From Flavobacterium sp. (GTDB lineage Bacteria; Bacteroidota; Bacteroidia; Flavobacteriales; Flavobacteriaceae), in assembly GCA_015665265.1 (NCBI GenBank), contig JADFAM010000120.1:1-33512 (forward strand): a stretch of DNA of 33,512 bases, read 5' to 3'. The notes beneath the pieces were generated by a model. It had not been told where the DNA came from. It saw nothing but the letters and a program-made list of their open reading frames with translations, and did no database searches. The translations under genes and the position numbers were made by a program. Shown piece after piece: positions 1-8,753 of the stretch. Numbering within the stretch: position 1 is the first letter of the stretch; each line of letters opens with the position of its first letter.

Positions 1-534
1 TTAGACTTTAAAAATTACAGGGTAGCTTCTTTATTAATAATTGGTGGATTTGTATTGTATATATATCAAATTAAAAAAAAGAATACACAGCAAATTTCCA
101 AACAACAACTGTTACTATTCTCCCTAATGTCAGTTTTTTTTGCATGTTCAATCCTTATGCATTGGTATAGTTTAAAGAAGGATATCCCAGTAATTTTCTC
201 TATAACAACTCAAGAATTGGTAGTTTTTTTATCTTCAATAACCATAGTAATTATCAGTCCGTCTTTATCTCTAGTGAAATTGCGCGATGAGTTAAAAAAA
301 ATATCAACTATTGTTATTTTAATGGCTACCATAATTTTTGCAGCTATTTGGACAGGTTTCTCAGGATTACAGTTTACAGACCCGTTAATTTCCTCTCTTA
401 TTAGTCTCTTAACCCCTATTTTAACCATACTATTTGGTGTAATTTTTTATAAGGATAAATGGAATTATTTAACGATATTTTCTTTTTTACTTATTTCTTT
501 TGGAATTTATTTGATAAATTTAGAGATACCATAG
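1..534 (+). CDS. EamA/DMT-superfamily transporter, C-terminal part (5' end outside window)
   Basis: The frame is open from base 1, so the gene begins upstream of the window; an internal TTG at 55 is only a chance start. The visible 177 residues are almost wholly hydrophobic, with about five membrane segments. They end in the pattern typical of the second EamA repeat: a loop with LTPILTILFGVIFYKDK, then a last helix closing with FGIYLINL. This family exports or imports small metabolites across the inner membrane; the substrate cannot be read from sequence. The gene stops 14 bases before the stop codon of the convergent amino-acid permease, with no obvious terminator hairpin between them. The family call is from pattern recognition of the C-terminal half only. 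Confidence 0.7.
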   Translation, partial: LDFKNYRVASLLIIGGFVLYIYQIKKKNTQQISKQQLLLFSLMSVFFACSILMHWYSLKKDIPVIFSITTQELVVFLSSITIVIISPSLSLVKLRDELKKISTIVILMATIIFAAIWTGFSGLQFTDPLISSLISLLTPILTILFGVIFYKDKWNYLTIFSFLLISFGIYLINLEIP

Positions 535-548
535 AGTAATCAGAAAGC

Positions 549-1832
549 TTATTTTTTTGAGAATAGTTTTACCATAAAAAACACCAAACTTAAAATAACT
601 AAAGCTCCTGTAAATATGAATATTTTTTCTTGAGATAATTTAGATAAAAGCCAAACAATAGTTGTAGACGATATAATTGGAATCAAATAGCTGCCAGGAA
701 CTTTAAAACCATCATTTTTTTTATTAGATTTTGATGATTTCAACTTTATAGTTGCCAAAGATATACCCAGATATATAAGGAGTGTTGAAGCACTAGAAAT
801 AATTGCTAATCCCTTAAATCCTCCAGCGATAGAAAAACCAAAACCTAAGCAGATATAAACTATAATAGCTATGTGAGGTGTTGTATATTTTTCATGAATT
901 TTACCCAAACTATTTAGCGGGATTACATTTTGTATTGTTGCTGCAAAAATTACTCTTGGCATGCTAAGAATCTTGCTACTTATACTCCCTATCATAGAAA
1001 CTGCAGCTCCAAAAGTAATGACAGTAAAACCTATTGGTCCAAAGACAACATTTGCAACCTCAGCTAATGGGTTTTTATCAAAATTAGAAAGCGTATTGCC
1101 TAGAACACCTTGTGAGATAAGTTGAATTAAAACATAGATAATAAGGATGGTGACAATACTTAACGCTATGGCTTTAGGAATTGTCTTCTTTGGATTTTTA
1201 ACTTCTCCACTTAGTGATAGTCCTTTTTCTGCACCTACAAATGCAAAGAATAAAATTAAAGACATTTCGCCAATTTCAGTCGAAGAGGGGGTGTTTTCCC
1301 AATAAAGATTTGAAACACTAACCTCTGTAAATCCAAAAATAATGATTAAGAATAAAGGAGCTAATTTTAGCAACGTAATAATTTTCACAATCCCAACTCC
1401 TTTTTTTAAACCAATAATATTAATATAACCAAAACCAAAAAAAAGTAGAATAAAAAAAAGAGACTGTATCCACAACTCATTAAATATTGGTAAAAATGTA
1501 CTTAAAATATCCACGATAGCATTTGCAACAGCAGCATCACCAGTAAATGAGGCTACAACTATTAGAATTGCTGTAAGAAACCCTGGATAATTACCAAAAG
1601 ATGACTGTATATAGGTGTAGCTTCCTCCATCTTCAGTAAAAACACTTCCTAGTTCAGCAAAGCATGCCATTACTAATACCATTACAAAACCGCAAAATAA
1701 GTAGGCAATAATGCTTGCTGCACCAAGACTAGCGGCAATTACAGCTGGTAATACAAAGATTCCACCTCCTATAATAATATTTACAATATTAGCACTTAGT
1801 CCAAGAACTCCTACTTCTCTTTTTAATTTCAT
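549..1832 (-). CDS. APC-superfamily amino-acid permease
   Basis: This 427-residue inner-membrane protein has about twelve hydrophobic segments. Its N-terminal signature IIGGGIFVLP (about residues 20-29) corresponds to the G-[S/G]-GIF substrate-binding loop of helix 1 in the amino acid-polyamine-organocation family. TEDGGSYTYI near residue 70 and the conserved GAEKGLSLSGEVKNPKKTIPKA stretch between helices 6 and 7 also fit, as does the usual length of 420-470. It probably exchanges or takes up an amino acid or polyamine; the substrate is unknown. It is a single gene: the start codon at 1832 faces a 262-base intergenic region and a divergent DUF1295 gene. Confidence 0.85.
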   Translation of the reverse strand: MKLKREVGVLGLSANIVNIIIGGGIFVLPAVIAASLGAASIIAYLFCGFVMVLVMACFAELGSVFTEDGGSYTYIQSSFGNYPGFLTAILIVVASFTGDAAVANAIVDILSTFLPIFNELWIQSLFFILLFFGFGYINIIGLKKGVGIVKIITLLKLAPLFLIIIFGFTEVSVSNLYWENTPSSTEIGEMSLILFFAFVGAEKGLSLSGEVKNPKKTIPKAIALSIVTILIIYVLIQLISQGVLGNTLSNFDKNPLAEVANVVFGPIGFTVITFGAAVSMIGSISSKILSMPRVIFAATIQNVIPLNSLGKIHEKYTTPHIAIIVYICLGFGFSIAGGFKGLAIISSASTLLIYLGISLATIKLKSSKSNKKNDGFKVPGSYLIPIISSTTIVWLLSKLSQEKIFIFTGALVILSLVFFMVKLFSKK

Positions 1833-1933
1833 ATTCTACTTATACATTAAAACGAATCACAAATTACACATTTAAATTAATAGTCATCTAGGAAAACTTG
1901 ATTTTCGACAAGATACATTTATCAAAAAATAGC

Positions 1934-1966
1934 TATTATTAATTGAAATAACACGTATTATTAATT
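1934..1966. promoter_or_regulatory. Tandem direct repeat in the divergent permease/DUF1295 promoter region
   Basis: The 11-mer TATTATTAATT occurs at 1934-1944 and again at 1956-1966. The 22-base start-to-start spacing is about two helical turns, the geometry often seen for tandem binding of response regulators. A TATATTTG at 1983-1990 matches the TAnnTTTG -7 element of Bacteroidota, but no good TTG lies at the right distance upstream. The region is very AT-rich, so chance is a real possibility. Confidence 0.25.
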
Positions 1967-2094
1967 ATCAATACAATCTAATTATATTTGTTTTTCTGTT
2001 TTTAAAATCTAATATATCTTAAAAGATTTTTGTTTATATTTTAACAGTTTTTGTAATAACTCTCATCTAAATTTTATCTAATATTAAAGACTCT

Positions 2095-3039
2095 ATGAAA
2101 TCATTACTAAAAAATATTTTAGCACGCGCTATCGGTTATGCGCCGTACCTTATTTTATTTTATTTTATATATCAGATAGCAATTTTTAGAGAGATGATTC
2201 TCATTAATACCCTGCTTCAATTTCTTCTATTTTTATTTGTTGCTTGTATTCCTGCTCTTCTTACTAAAAGAATGTCATATGTAGACATTGCATGGCCTTG
2301 GGGTTTAGTTCTCATTGGGGTGTTGGTTTTGTTTTTAGGTGATGGGTACAGGCCAAGAATCTATATGGTAGCAGGGATGTATTTATTTTCTGGTCTAAGA
2401 ATGGGAATTGGAGCGCTTATATTATTTTCAAAAGGACATTTAAATTCAGAATTGTCTAGATATTCATATCAAAGAAGACGCTGGAACAAAGCTGGGTATA
2501 AAAATTTTAATCTATCACTACAGTATGAAATTATGATTCAATGTTTTGCTAATATTACTTTTTTAGCAATTCCTGCAATTCTAATGTCTACTAACTCCAC
2601 GAATAGTATTTCAACGCTAGAGCTAATTGGAGTAGGGCTATGGGCAACTTGGTTTGTTTTAGAACATATCTCAGATATGCAAAAACAACAATTTTTAAAA
2701 AAATCATTCTTAGAAAAGAAAAAGAAACAAGTTTGTAATGTTGGATTTTGGAAATATACTCGTCACCCTAATTATTTTTCAGAATGGATGGTATGGAATG
2801 CGATGATTATTTCTTCCATATCTTCTTTTAGCGCTGCTTTTTCAGAAGACCAGCAACTGGTTTGGATCATTATTTGTATTGGGTTGTTTTATATCTCTTA
2901 CATTATGTATACAACATTGGTTTATTATACTGGAGCAGTACCATCTGAGTTTTATACGTTACAAAAGAGACCTAACTATAAAGAATATCAAGAGCAAACA
3001 AATATGTTTTTTCCTGGCCCAAATAAAAACAAATATTAA
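2095..3039 (+). CDS. DUF1295 / steroid 5-alpha-reductase-like membrane protein
   Basis: The product is a 314-residue polytopic membrane protein. The C-terminal half carries the hallmarks of DUF1295 (PF06966): the helix-associated motif EHISDMQKQQF (190-200), then FWKYTRHPNYFSEW (218-231) and the closing KRPNYKEYQ (291-299). RHPNY-type motifs belong to the NADPH-dependent reductase and isoprenylcysteine-methyltransferase-like fold. The N-terminal YVDIAWPWGL (62-71) is also typical. The family is related to steroid 5-alpha reductases, but the bacterial substrate is unknown; a lipid or fatty-acid-derived substrate is plausible. The gene is followed after only 2 bases by the lipoprotein esterase, so the two are probably co-transcribed. 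Confidence 0.8.
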   Translation: MKSLLKNILARAIGYAPYLILFYFIYQIAIFREMILINTLLQFLLFLFVACIPALLTKRMSYVDIAWPWGLVLIGVLVLFLGDGYRPRIYMVAGMYLFSGLRMGIGALILFSKGHLNSELSRYSYQRRRWNKAGYKNFNLSLQYEIMIQCFANITFLAIPAILMSTNSTNSISTLELIGVGLWATWFVLEHISDMQKQQFLKKSFLEKKKKQVCNVGFWKYTRHPNYFSEWMVWNAMIISSISSFSAAFSEDQQLVWIIICIGLFYISYIMYTTLVYYTGAVPSEFYTLQKRPNYKEYQEQTNMFFPGPNKNKY

Positions 3040-3041
3040 AT

Positions 3042-3896
3042 ATGAAAATTTTAAAAAACCTCTTTTATTTAGCCTTCATTGGAGTTTTGTTTTTTAGCTG
3101 TTCAAATGAAGATTCCGAATTAAATTCAGAGCCAGAAATTATTGAAGCTTACGAAGCATTAGATGTTTCTTACGGTTCAGACAGCAATCAAGTTTTTGAC
3201 ATCTATCTTCCAGAGGGTAGAACTGAAAATACCAAAGTTTTATTTTTAGTTCATGGAGGTAGTTGGGTAGGTGGTGATAAAGAAGATATGAATGGTGTTA
3301 GAGATTATGTATTACAAAATCATCCATCTTTAGGGATTGTAAATATGAATTATACTTTGGCAGGAGCAAATTCTCCACCAATTCCTATGCAAACCAATGA
3401 TATAAGTGCAGTAGTAAATTATATTACATCCAATAAAACATCACTTATTATAAGTGATGATATTGGCTTTATAGGTTTAAGCGCTGGTGCTCACTTGTCA
3501 TTATTATGGAGTTATGCCAATGATACAAATAATCAAGTAGACATGGTGTGTAGTATAGTAGGGCCAGCAAATTTTACAGATCCAGCCTATTACAATAGCG
3601 CCAATCCAGTCTTTCAATCTATGTATATTTTGTTTGGAAATCCTTCAATTCCGTTTTTAGAATCTGCTAGCCCATATCATACAGCCACAGCTACTTCTCC
3701 TCCAACATTACTTTTTTACGGTGGTCAAGATCCGTTGGTGCCAAACTCACAAGGAATTGATTTAGATTCTCAACTTACCAACCTCGGGGTTCCCCATGAA
3801 TTTACTTTTTACGAAGAAGAAGGTCATGGTTGGTATGGTCAAAATCTAACAGACACATTCAACAAAATATCAAATTATATAAATCAATATTTATAA
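3042..3896 (+). CDS. Alpha/beta-hydrolase lipoprotein (BD-FAE/esterase type)
   Basis: The N-terminus has a lipoprotein signal ending in LFFSC, with lipidated Cys20, followed by an acidic linker typical of surface or periplasmic Bacteroidota lipoproteins. The alpha/beta-hydrolase core is complete. The oxyanion motif HGGSW lies at 71-75, the nucleophile elbow GLSAG at 145-149 (Ser147), the acid in GGQDPLVP (Asp230), and the catalytic His in GHGWY (His262). The HGG form of the oxyanion hole places it in the HSL/BD-FAE group of carboxylesterases. It probably hydrolyses a small ester; the substrate is unknown. It starts 2 bases after the DUF1295 gene and 51 bases separate it from the acylase gene, so all three may form an operon. 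Confidence 0.85.
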   Translation: MKILKNLFYLAFIGVLFFSCSNEDSELNSEPEIIEAYEALDVSYGSDSNQVFDIYLPEGRTENTKVLFLVHGGSWVGGDKEDMNGVRDYVLQNHPSLGIVNMNYTLAGANSPPIPMQTNDISAVVNYITSNKTSLIISDDIGFIGLSAGAHLSLLWSYANDTNNQVDMVCSIVGPANFTDPAYYNSANPVFQSMYILFGNPSIPFLESASPYHTATATSPPTLLFYGGQDPLVPNSQGIDLDSQLTNLGVPHEFTFYEEEGHGWYGQNLTDTFNKISNYINQYL

Positions 3897-3947
3897 AAAT
3901 AAATGTTTTAAATTTTATTGTAAGACATTATTTTAACTCAAAATCCT

Positions 3948-6005
3948 ATGAAAAAAATTGTATTCCTTCTTTTTGCTATCAGTATTTGTTTTAAAGGGTA
4001 TTCTCAAATTAACCCAGATCATATAGAAATTATAAGAGATAATTATGGTGTGCCTCATATATATGCAGCAACAGACCCTGAGGTAGCTTATGGCTTTGCC
4101 TGGGCACAAGCAGAAGACCATTTTAAACTTATTCAAGAGGGCTATTTAGCGGGTAACGGATTGCTGGGGAAACTCATTGGTTTAAAAGGTGCCGGAGCCG
4201 ATTTTTTAACACAATTAATTCAATCTGAAGAAACAGTTAATAAATACTACAACACCCTCGATAAAAAATTTATAGCCCTAGCAGAGGCCTTTGCAGCCGG
4301 TTTAAATGCATATTCTAAAAAACATCCAGAAGAAATTTTAGAGAAAAAGCTTTTTCCTCTTACCGTAAAAAAATTACTTCGCTACACGCAATTGCAACTT
4401 TTTATTTCTAATGAAGCAGATAAACTAGTTAGTGGCATTGTAAATAACAGTTTGTCTTGGCCTTACAAAATTGAAGAAGATAGTAAAGGATCAAATTTTA
4501 TTGCTGTTAGTAGAAATAGAACCGGTTCAGATGAAACATTCTTGGCCATTAATACACATCAACCATTAGAGGGGCCAACCTCATGGTATGAGGCACATTT
4601 GGTAAGTGAAGAAGGTACCAATATTATTGGAGCTGCATTTCCTGGCACACCTTGTATACTTACTGGTGCAAATGAATATTTAGGATGGACCCATACCGTA
4701 AACTATCCAGACAAAGCAGATGTATTTGCGCTTCAGATGCATCCAAAGAAAAAAGATATTTATTTGGTTGATGGTAAACCCTACAAATTAGAAAAATTTA
4801 AAGCAAAACTTACTGTAAAATTTCTTGGAATAAATATACCAATTAAGAAAAAGTTTTATAAAAGTATTTACGGTCCAACATTAAAAAATAAAACCGGGGT
4901 TTATTCTGTAAGAACTCCAAGTACTACAAATATTACAGCCATAGAGCAGTGGTGGAAAATGAATAAAGCTACTAATTTTTCAGAATTTTATGAAGCTTTA
5001 GAAATGAAAGCATTGCCAGGATATAATATTGGGTATGCAGATAGAAACGATACAATTTTTTACATTTCAAATGGTAAAATTCCTATAAGAGCAAAAGGCT
5101 ATGACTGGACAGATGTTGTTCCTGGAAATACTAAAGAAACCTTGTGGGATAGTTATTATGATATTAAAGATTTACCACAAGTTGTAAAGCCAGCATCTGG
5201 TTTTGTGTACAATGCCAATCACAGCCCCTTTAAATCATCAAGTGAGGCAGACAATCCAATTGCTGAAAATTTTGCCAAAGAAATAAATTTTGAAACCTAT
5301 GATAATAATCGCTCAACTAGGCTTTTGAAATTATTAGAGGAAGAAGAGCGTATAGATTATAAACGTTTTAAACGCATTAAATACGATCATCAATTACCAA
5401 CACCTTTACAATATAACTACATGGATTTAAACCCATTGTTTGACATGAAGGTAGCCGATTATCCGGAAGTAAGCACCTTATTAACTGACATTCAAAATTG
5501 GGATAGAATTACCAATCCAACATCCTATGGAGCTGGTGCATATGCTTCTTTATATTATCAGTTAACCCCTTTTTATTATCAACTTGGAAAAGATAGGGTT
5601 TTTACAAAAGAGGCTTTATATGAAGCTTTAAAAATTACAAAAGCGCATTTAAAAACGTATTTTAATGCAGAACGAATTCAACTTGGTGAATTTCAAAAAT
5701 TAGTAAGAGGAGATAAAGAGCTTCCCATTTTTGGACTTCCAGATGTGGTAACTGCTATGAGAGGGCAACCCTACAAGGATGGGAAAATTAAAATTACTCA
5801 TGGAGAATCTTACATTGGGTTAGTTAGGTTTACCCCAAATAAAACCTATTTTGAATCTGTAATATCTTTTGGAAATAGCCGCAGGCCAGAAAGTCCTCAT
5901 TACACAGATCAGATGGAACTGTATTCAAATTTTGAAACAAAAACAATGTCATTCGATCGATCAGATGTTATGAAAACAGCAAAAAGAGTATATGCTCCAA
6001 AGTAG
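3948..6005 (+). CDS. Penicillin acylase family Ntn hydrolase (secreted acylase)
   Basis: The product is 685 residues with a signal peptide (cleavage near GYSQ, residue 20). The family is translated as one chain and cut by itself into alpha and beta subunits just before a Ser that then acts as the N-terminal nucleophile. The expected KGSNFIAVS sequence is present, giving Ser182 as the candidate. Other family hallmarks include DNYGVPHIYA near the N-terminus, NTHQPLEGPTSWYEAHL, GWTHTVNYPDKADVF, and the C-terminal RRPESPHYTDQME (beta-chain end). Known members cleave amide bonds in penicillins, acyl-homoserine lactones or other N-acyl compounds. The substrate here is unresolved. It is short relative to the usual 750-850 residues but has no obvious gap. 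Confidence 0.87.
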   Translation: MKKIVFLLFAISICFKGYSQINPDHIEIIRDNYGVPHIYAATDPEVAYGFAWAQAEDHFKLIQEGYLAGNGLLGKLIGLKGAGADFLTQLIQSEETVNKYYNTLDKKFIALAEAFAAGLNAYSKKHPEEILEKKLFPLTVKKLLRYTQLQLFISNEADKLVSGIVNNSLSWPYKIEEDSKGSNFIAVSRNRTGSDETFLAINTHQPLEGPTSWYEAHLVSEEGTNIIGAAFPGTPCILTGANEYLGWTHTVNYPDKADVFALQMHPKKKDIYLVDGKPYKLEKFKAKLTVKFLGINIPIKKKFYKSIYGPTLKNKTGVYSVRTPSTTNITAIEQWWKMNKATNFSEFYEALEMKALPGYNIGYADRNDTIFYISNGKIPIRAKGYDWTDVVPGNTKETLWDSYYDIKDLPQVVKPASGFVYNANHSPFKSSSEADNPIAENFAKEINFETYDNNRSTRLLKLLEEEERIDYKRFKRIKYDHQLPTPLQYNYMDLNPLFDMKVADYPEVSTLLTDIQNWDRITNPTSYGAGAYASLYYQLTPFYYQLGKDRVFTKEALYEALKITKAHLKTYFNAERIQLGEFQKLVRGDKELPIFGLPDVVTAMRGQPYKDGKIKITHGESYIGLVRFTPNKTYFESVISFGNSRRPESPHYTDQMELYSNFETKTMSFDRSDVMKTAKRVYAPK

Positions 6006-6023
6006 GCGTTTTGTAAAATTAGT

Positions 6024-6512
6024 TTAGTTGAAAATCGTATAATCTACCTTTTTTATTTTTTGATTACTCATTTTGGTGGTCAAAACTTTTATCAATTTTT
6101 GTTGGTAAATATAATTTTCTAAAAGGCAATCTTTTTGAGTATCATCAAAAATTTTAATAGAGGCAAAAAAATCTGTTTCAGTTTCAGCACCGTCGGCCAC
6201 TACTGTAAACAAATTATTATTTTCATCTAGTAGCTTTACATTTTCCCATATAAAACTATTCATATTTTTTTGATGTATGCCTTTTGTTTTTTTGTTCCAT
6301 TTACCAAAGTTTAGATACATAAGTTCCATTCCATCCCTGGCAGATTTTATCTTATAAAAACGAAGCTCATTAACGTAAATGGTATCTTTTTTAACTAAGA
6401 TTGGCGTAGTAACAACTTTGAAGTGAGAATTTGCCTTATTTATTGACACCTCTTTGATTGATAAACAACCAAAAATAAAAAGTGCAAAGAAAAAATAAAT
6501 GTAATTTCTCAT
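6024..6512 (-). CDS. Hypothetical lipoprotein
   Basis: The product is 162 residues with a hydrophobic N-terminus ending in FIFGC (Cys16), a plausible lipoprotein attachment site. The rest is hydrophilic and beta-rich, with no motif I recognise; a 'DGME LMYLNFGKW' stretch and many Lys/Asn residues are typical of flavobacterial orphan lipoproteins. It starts 9 bases after the PAS-protein stop codon, so it is probably the second gene of a two-gene operon, and it converges on the acylase gene with an 18-base gap. Confidence 0.6.
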   Translation of the reverse strand: MRNYIYFFFALFIFGCLSIKEVSINKANSHFKVVTTPILVKKDTIYVNELRFYKIKSARDGMELMYLNFGKWNKKTKGIHQKNMNSFIWENVKLLDENNNLFTVVADGAETETDFFASIKIFDDTQKDCLLENYIYQQKLIKVLTTKMSNQKIKKVDYTIFN

Positions 6513-6521
6513 ACAGAAGAA

Positions 6522-7088
6522 TTAAACAACTTTTTTCTCTATGGCTAAAAAATGAGTTACTTTTTCTTTGTATAAAGGAATAATTTTCACCTCACATTTA
6601 TATGGAGTATTATCTTTTCTGTAGTTGGTAATTACCTCAGTAAAAGGTTCAAGAAGTCCGAGTTTAGTTCTAATCCTCTTTTTAGTTGTTCTCTGAGTAT
6701 TTTCACCTTGTAAAAAATTTGGAGTTTTGTTTATCGCAAATTTTTTAGAGTAGCCTGTCATTTCAGTAAAGCCATTGTTTACCCAAAGTATTTTTTGGTT
6801 GATATCAGTAATAACAAGTGCTTCGAAGTCTTGATTTTGAAAAATACCATCAATTTTATTTTTCCACTTCGATTTTTTAGCAAAAGATTTTACTTGTTCT
6901 ATATCATTTAAAATTTTTGAATTCTCAATTGTTGTACTAAAATCTTCACTAAAAATATCCCAACTCATAAGCGGCATAATACTCTGATCTGATGTAGATG
7001 CTTCAGATGTAATATTCTTATAGTCAGTGTCTTGAGCAGAGTCTAAATAGATATCTAAAGACATCATATTAGAAATATTATATTTCAT
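6522..7088 (-). CDS. PAS-domain protein, LOV-like but lacking the photoactive cysteine
   Basis: The product is 188 residues: an N-terminal stretch of about 80 residues with no recognised domain, then a single PAS domain (about 85-188). The domain has VNNGFTEMTGYS (103-114) and the FLQGENT loop (125-131) that LOV-type PAS domains share. In true LOV photoreceptors the preceding motif is G-x-N-C-R-F-L-Q; here it reads NKTPNFLQ, so the flavin-adduct Cys is a Pro (residue 123). No output domain (kinase, HTH, GGDEF) follows, so it may act through protein-protein contacts. It is divergent from glpK, and the region between them holds two perfect palindromes. Confidence 0.75.
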   Translation of the reverse strand: MKYNISNMMSLDIYLDSAQDTDYKNITSEASTSDQSIMPLMSWDIFSEDFSTTIENSKILNDIEQVKSFAKKSKWKNKIDGIFQNQDFEALVITDINQKILWVNNGFTEMTGYSKKFAINKTPNFLQGENTQRTTKKRIRTKLGLLEPFTEVITNYRKDNTPYKCEVKIIPLYKEKVTHFLAIEKKVV

Positions 7089-7118
7089 ATAATTTTTAAA
7101 TTAATATGGTAAATACAT

Positions 7119-7134
7119 GTATCATTTATGATAC
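7119..7134. promoter_or_regulatory. Perfect 16-base palindrome between PAS gene and glpK
   Basis: GTATCAT-TT-ATGATAC is a perfect inverted repeat with 7-base arms. It sits 31 bases upstream of the PAS gene start and about 110 bases upstream of glpK. It could be an operator for either divergent gene. The GTAT...ATAC ends are shared with the palindrome at 7179-7193. Confidence 0.4.
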
Positions 7135-7178
7135 CTTACAAAGATAATGAAATATCAATAAATTAGAAAAGTAAAGAC

Positions 7179-7193
7179 GTATGTTTAACATAC
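7179..7193. promoter_or_regulatory. Perfect 15-base palindrome upstream of glpK
   Basis: GTATGTT-T-AACATAC has 7-base perfect arms and lies 51 bases before the glpK start. TATCTTTA at 7231-7238 resembles a TAnnTTTG -7 element, so the palindrome would be near or upstream of the -33 region of the glpK promoter. It is a candidate binding site for a glycerol-responsive regulator not encoded in this window. Confidence 0.4.
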
Positions 7194-7244
7194 TGTAATC
7201 ACCACTGTCCAACATCAAAAATTATTTATTTATCTTTAGAAATT

Positions 7245-8738
7245 ATGAAAAAATACATACTCTCTTTAGATCAAGGAACTACTAGTTCACGAGCAATTAT
7301 TTTTGATAAAAAAGGAAGCATAGTTTCTGTTGCTCAAAAAGAATTTCAACAATTTTTCCCAAAACCAGGTTGGGTAGAACACGATCCTAATGAAATTTGG
7401 TCAACTCAAGTAGGTATTGCAGCTGAGGCCATTACTAAAGACGGATTAACTTCTCAGAATATTGCAGCTATTGGTATTACCAATCAGCGTGAAACAATTG
7501 TTGTTTGGGATAGAAAAACAGGAAAACCTGTTTATAATGCTATCGTATGGCAAGACAAAAGAACCTCAGATTTTTGCGATCAGCTCAAAGATATGGGCAA
7601 GAGTGAGTTCATTAGAGAAAAAACCGGCTTAGTTATAGATTCGTATTTTTCAGCCACAAAAGTAACATGGATTTTAGATCATGTAGAGGGAGTAAGGGAA
7701 AGAGCCGAAGCTGGAGAATTAGTTCTAGGAACAATAGATACTTGGTTGATCTGGAATTTCACAAAAGGAGAACAACATATTACTGATGTAACGAATGCTT
7801 CAAGAACGATGTTGTTTAACATTCATACTATGGATTGGGATGAAGAATTATTAGCATTATTTAGGATTCCAAAAAGCATGCTACCTCAAGTTAAACAATC
7901 TAGTGAGGTGTATGCTCACACAAAGTCTGTTTTTTTTGGAGAAAAAATACCAATTTCAGGAATTGCAGGTGATCAGCAAGCTGCCTTGTTCGGACAAATG
8001 TGTACAAAAAAAGGAATGGTAAAAAACACTTATGGAACGGGATGTTTTATGCTTATGAATATTGGCGATAAACCAATTATATCAAAAAATAATCTACTAA
8101 CAACAGTAGCCTGGAAAATTAACAACAAAACGCACTATGCATTAGAAGGTAGTATTTTTATTGCAGGAGCTGTTGTTCAATGGTTGCGTGATAGTTTAAA
8201 GATCATAAGAACCTCTCAAGATGTCGAAGCACTAGCTAGTTCTGTTTCAAGTTCAGAAGGAGTTTATTTTGTTCCTGCTTTTGCAGGTTTGGGGGCGCCT
8301 CATTGGAATCAGCACGCACAAGGAACTGTATTTGGGTTAACAAGAGGAAGTACAGATGCTCACATTGCTAGAGCAGCTCTAGAATCTATTGCCTTTCAAA
8401 CGATGGATGTTTTAAAAGCCATGGAAGCAGATTCCAAGATTGCCATTAAAGAATTAAGAGTAGATGGTGGTGCAACAATTAATAACATGCTCATGCAGTT
8501 TCAAGCAGATGTATTAAATACAATTACGGTTCGCCCAAAGGTGGTTGAAACTACCGCTATGGGAGCTGCTTTTTTAGCAGGATTGGCCGTTGGATATTGG
8601 GAAAGTCAAGAAGAAATTCAAGACATATGGCAAATAAATTCGTCATTTACTCCATTAAAGTCAAGAGAGCTAATTAATCAACAAATTAAAGGTTGGTATA
8701 GAGCAGTAGATGCTTTAGAATACTGGACAAAAAATTAA
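7245..8738 (+). CDS. glpK: Glycerol kinase
   Basis: The 497-residue product is full length for GlpK (about 500). It converts glycerol and ATP to sn-glycerol 3-phosphate in the cytosol, trapping glycerol that enters through GlpF. FGGY-family signatures are plain: the phosphate-binding loop [13 protein letters not shown] (8-20), [11 protein letters not shown] near residue 45, [12 protein letters not shown] and [10 protein letters not shown] near 80-105, [13 protein letters not shown] near 240, and [13 protein letters not shown] near 345. It is the first gene of a block followed 15 bases later by the glycerol facilitator gene. No glpD dehydrogenase gene lies in this block. Confidence 0.97.
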   Translation: MKKYILSLDQGTTSSRAIIFDKKGSIVSVAQKEFQQFFPKPGWVEHDPNEIWSTQVGIAAEAITKDGLTSQNIAAIGITNQRETIVVWDRKTGKPVYNAIVWQDKRTSDFCDQLKDMGKSEFIREKTGLVIDSYFSATKVTWILDHVEGVRERAEAGELVLGTIDTWLIWNFTKGEQHITDVTNASRTMLFNIHTMDWDEELLALFRIPKSMLPQVKQSSEVYAHTKSVFFGEKIPISGIAGDQQAALFGQMCTKKGMVKNTYGTGCFMLMNIGDKPIISKNNLLTTVAWKINNKTHYALEGSIFIAGAVVQWLRDSLKIIRTSQDVEALASSVSSSEGVYFVPAFAGLGAPHWNQHAQGTVFGLTRGSTDAHIARAALESIAFQTMDVLKAMEADSKIAIKELRVDGGATINNMLMQFQADVLNTITVRPKVVETTAMGAAFLAGLAVGYWESQEEIQDIWQINSSFTPLKSRELINQQIKGWYRAVDALEYWTKN

Positions 8739-8753
8739 TAATTAATAAAAATT

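Noticed and set aside
2879..3097. 72-residue frame spanning the DUF1295/esterase junction
   Set aside because: Overlaps two well-supported genes in another frame and has no family features.
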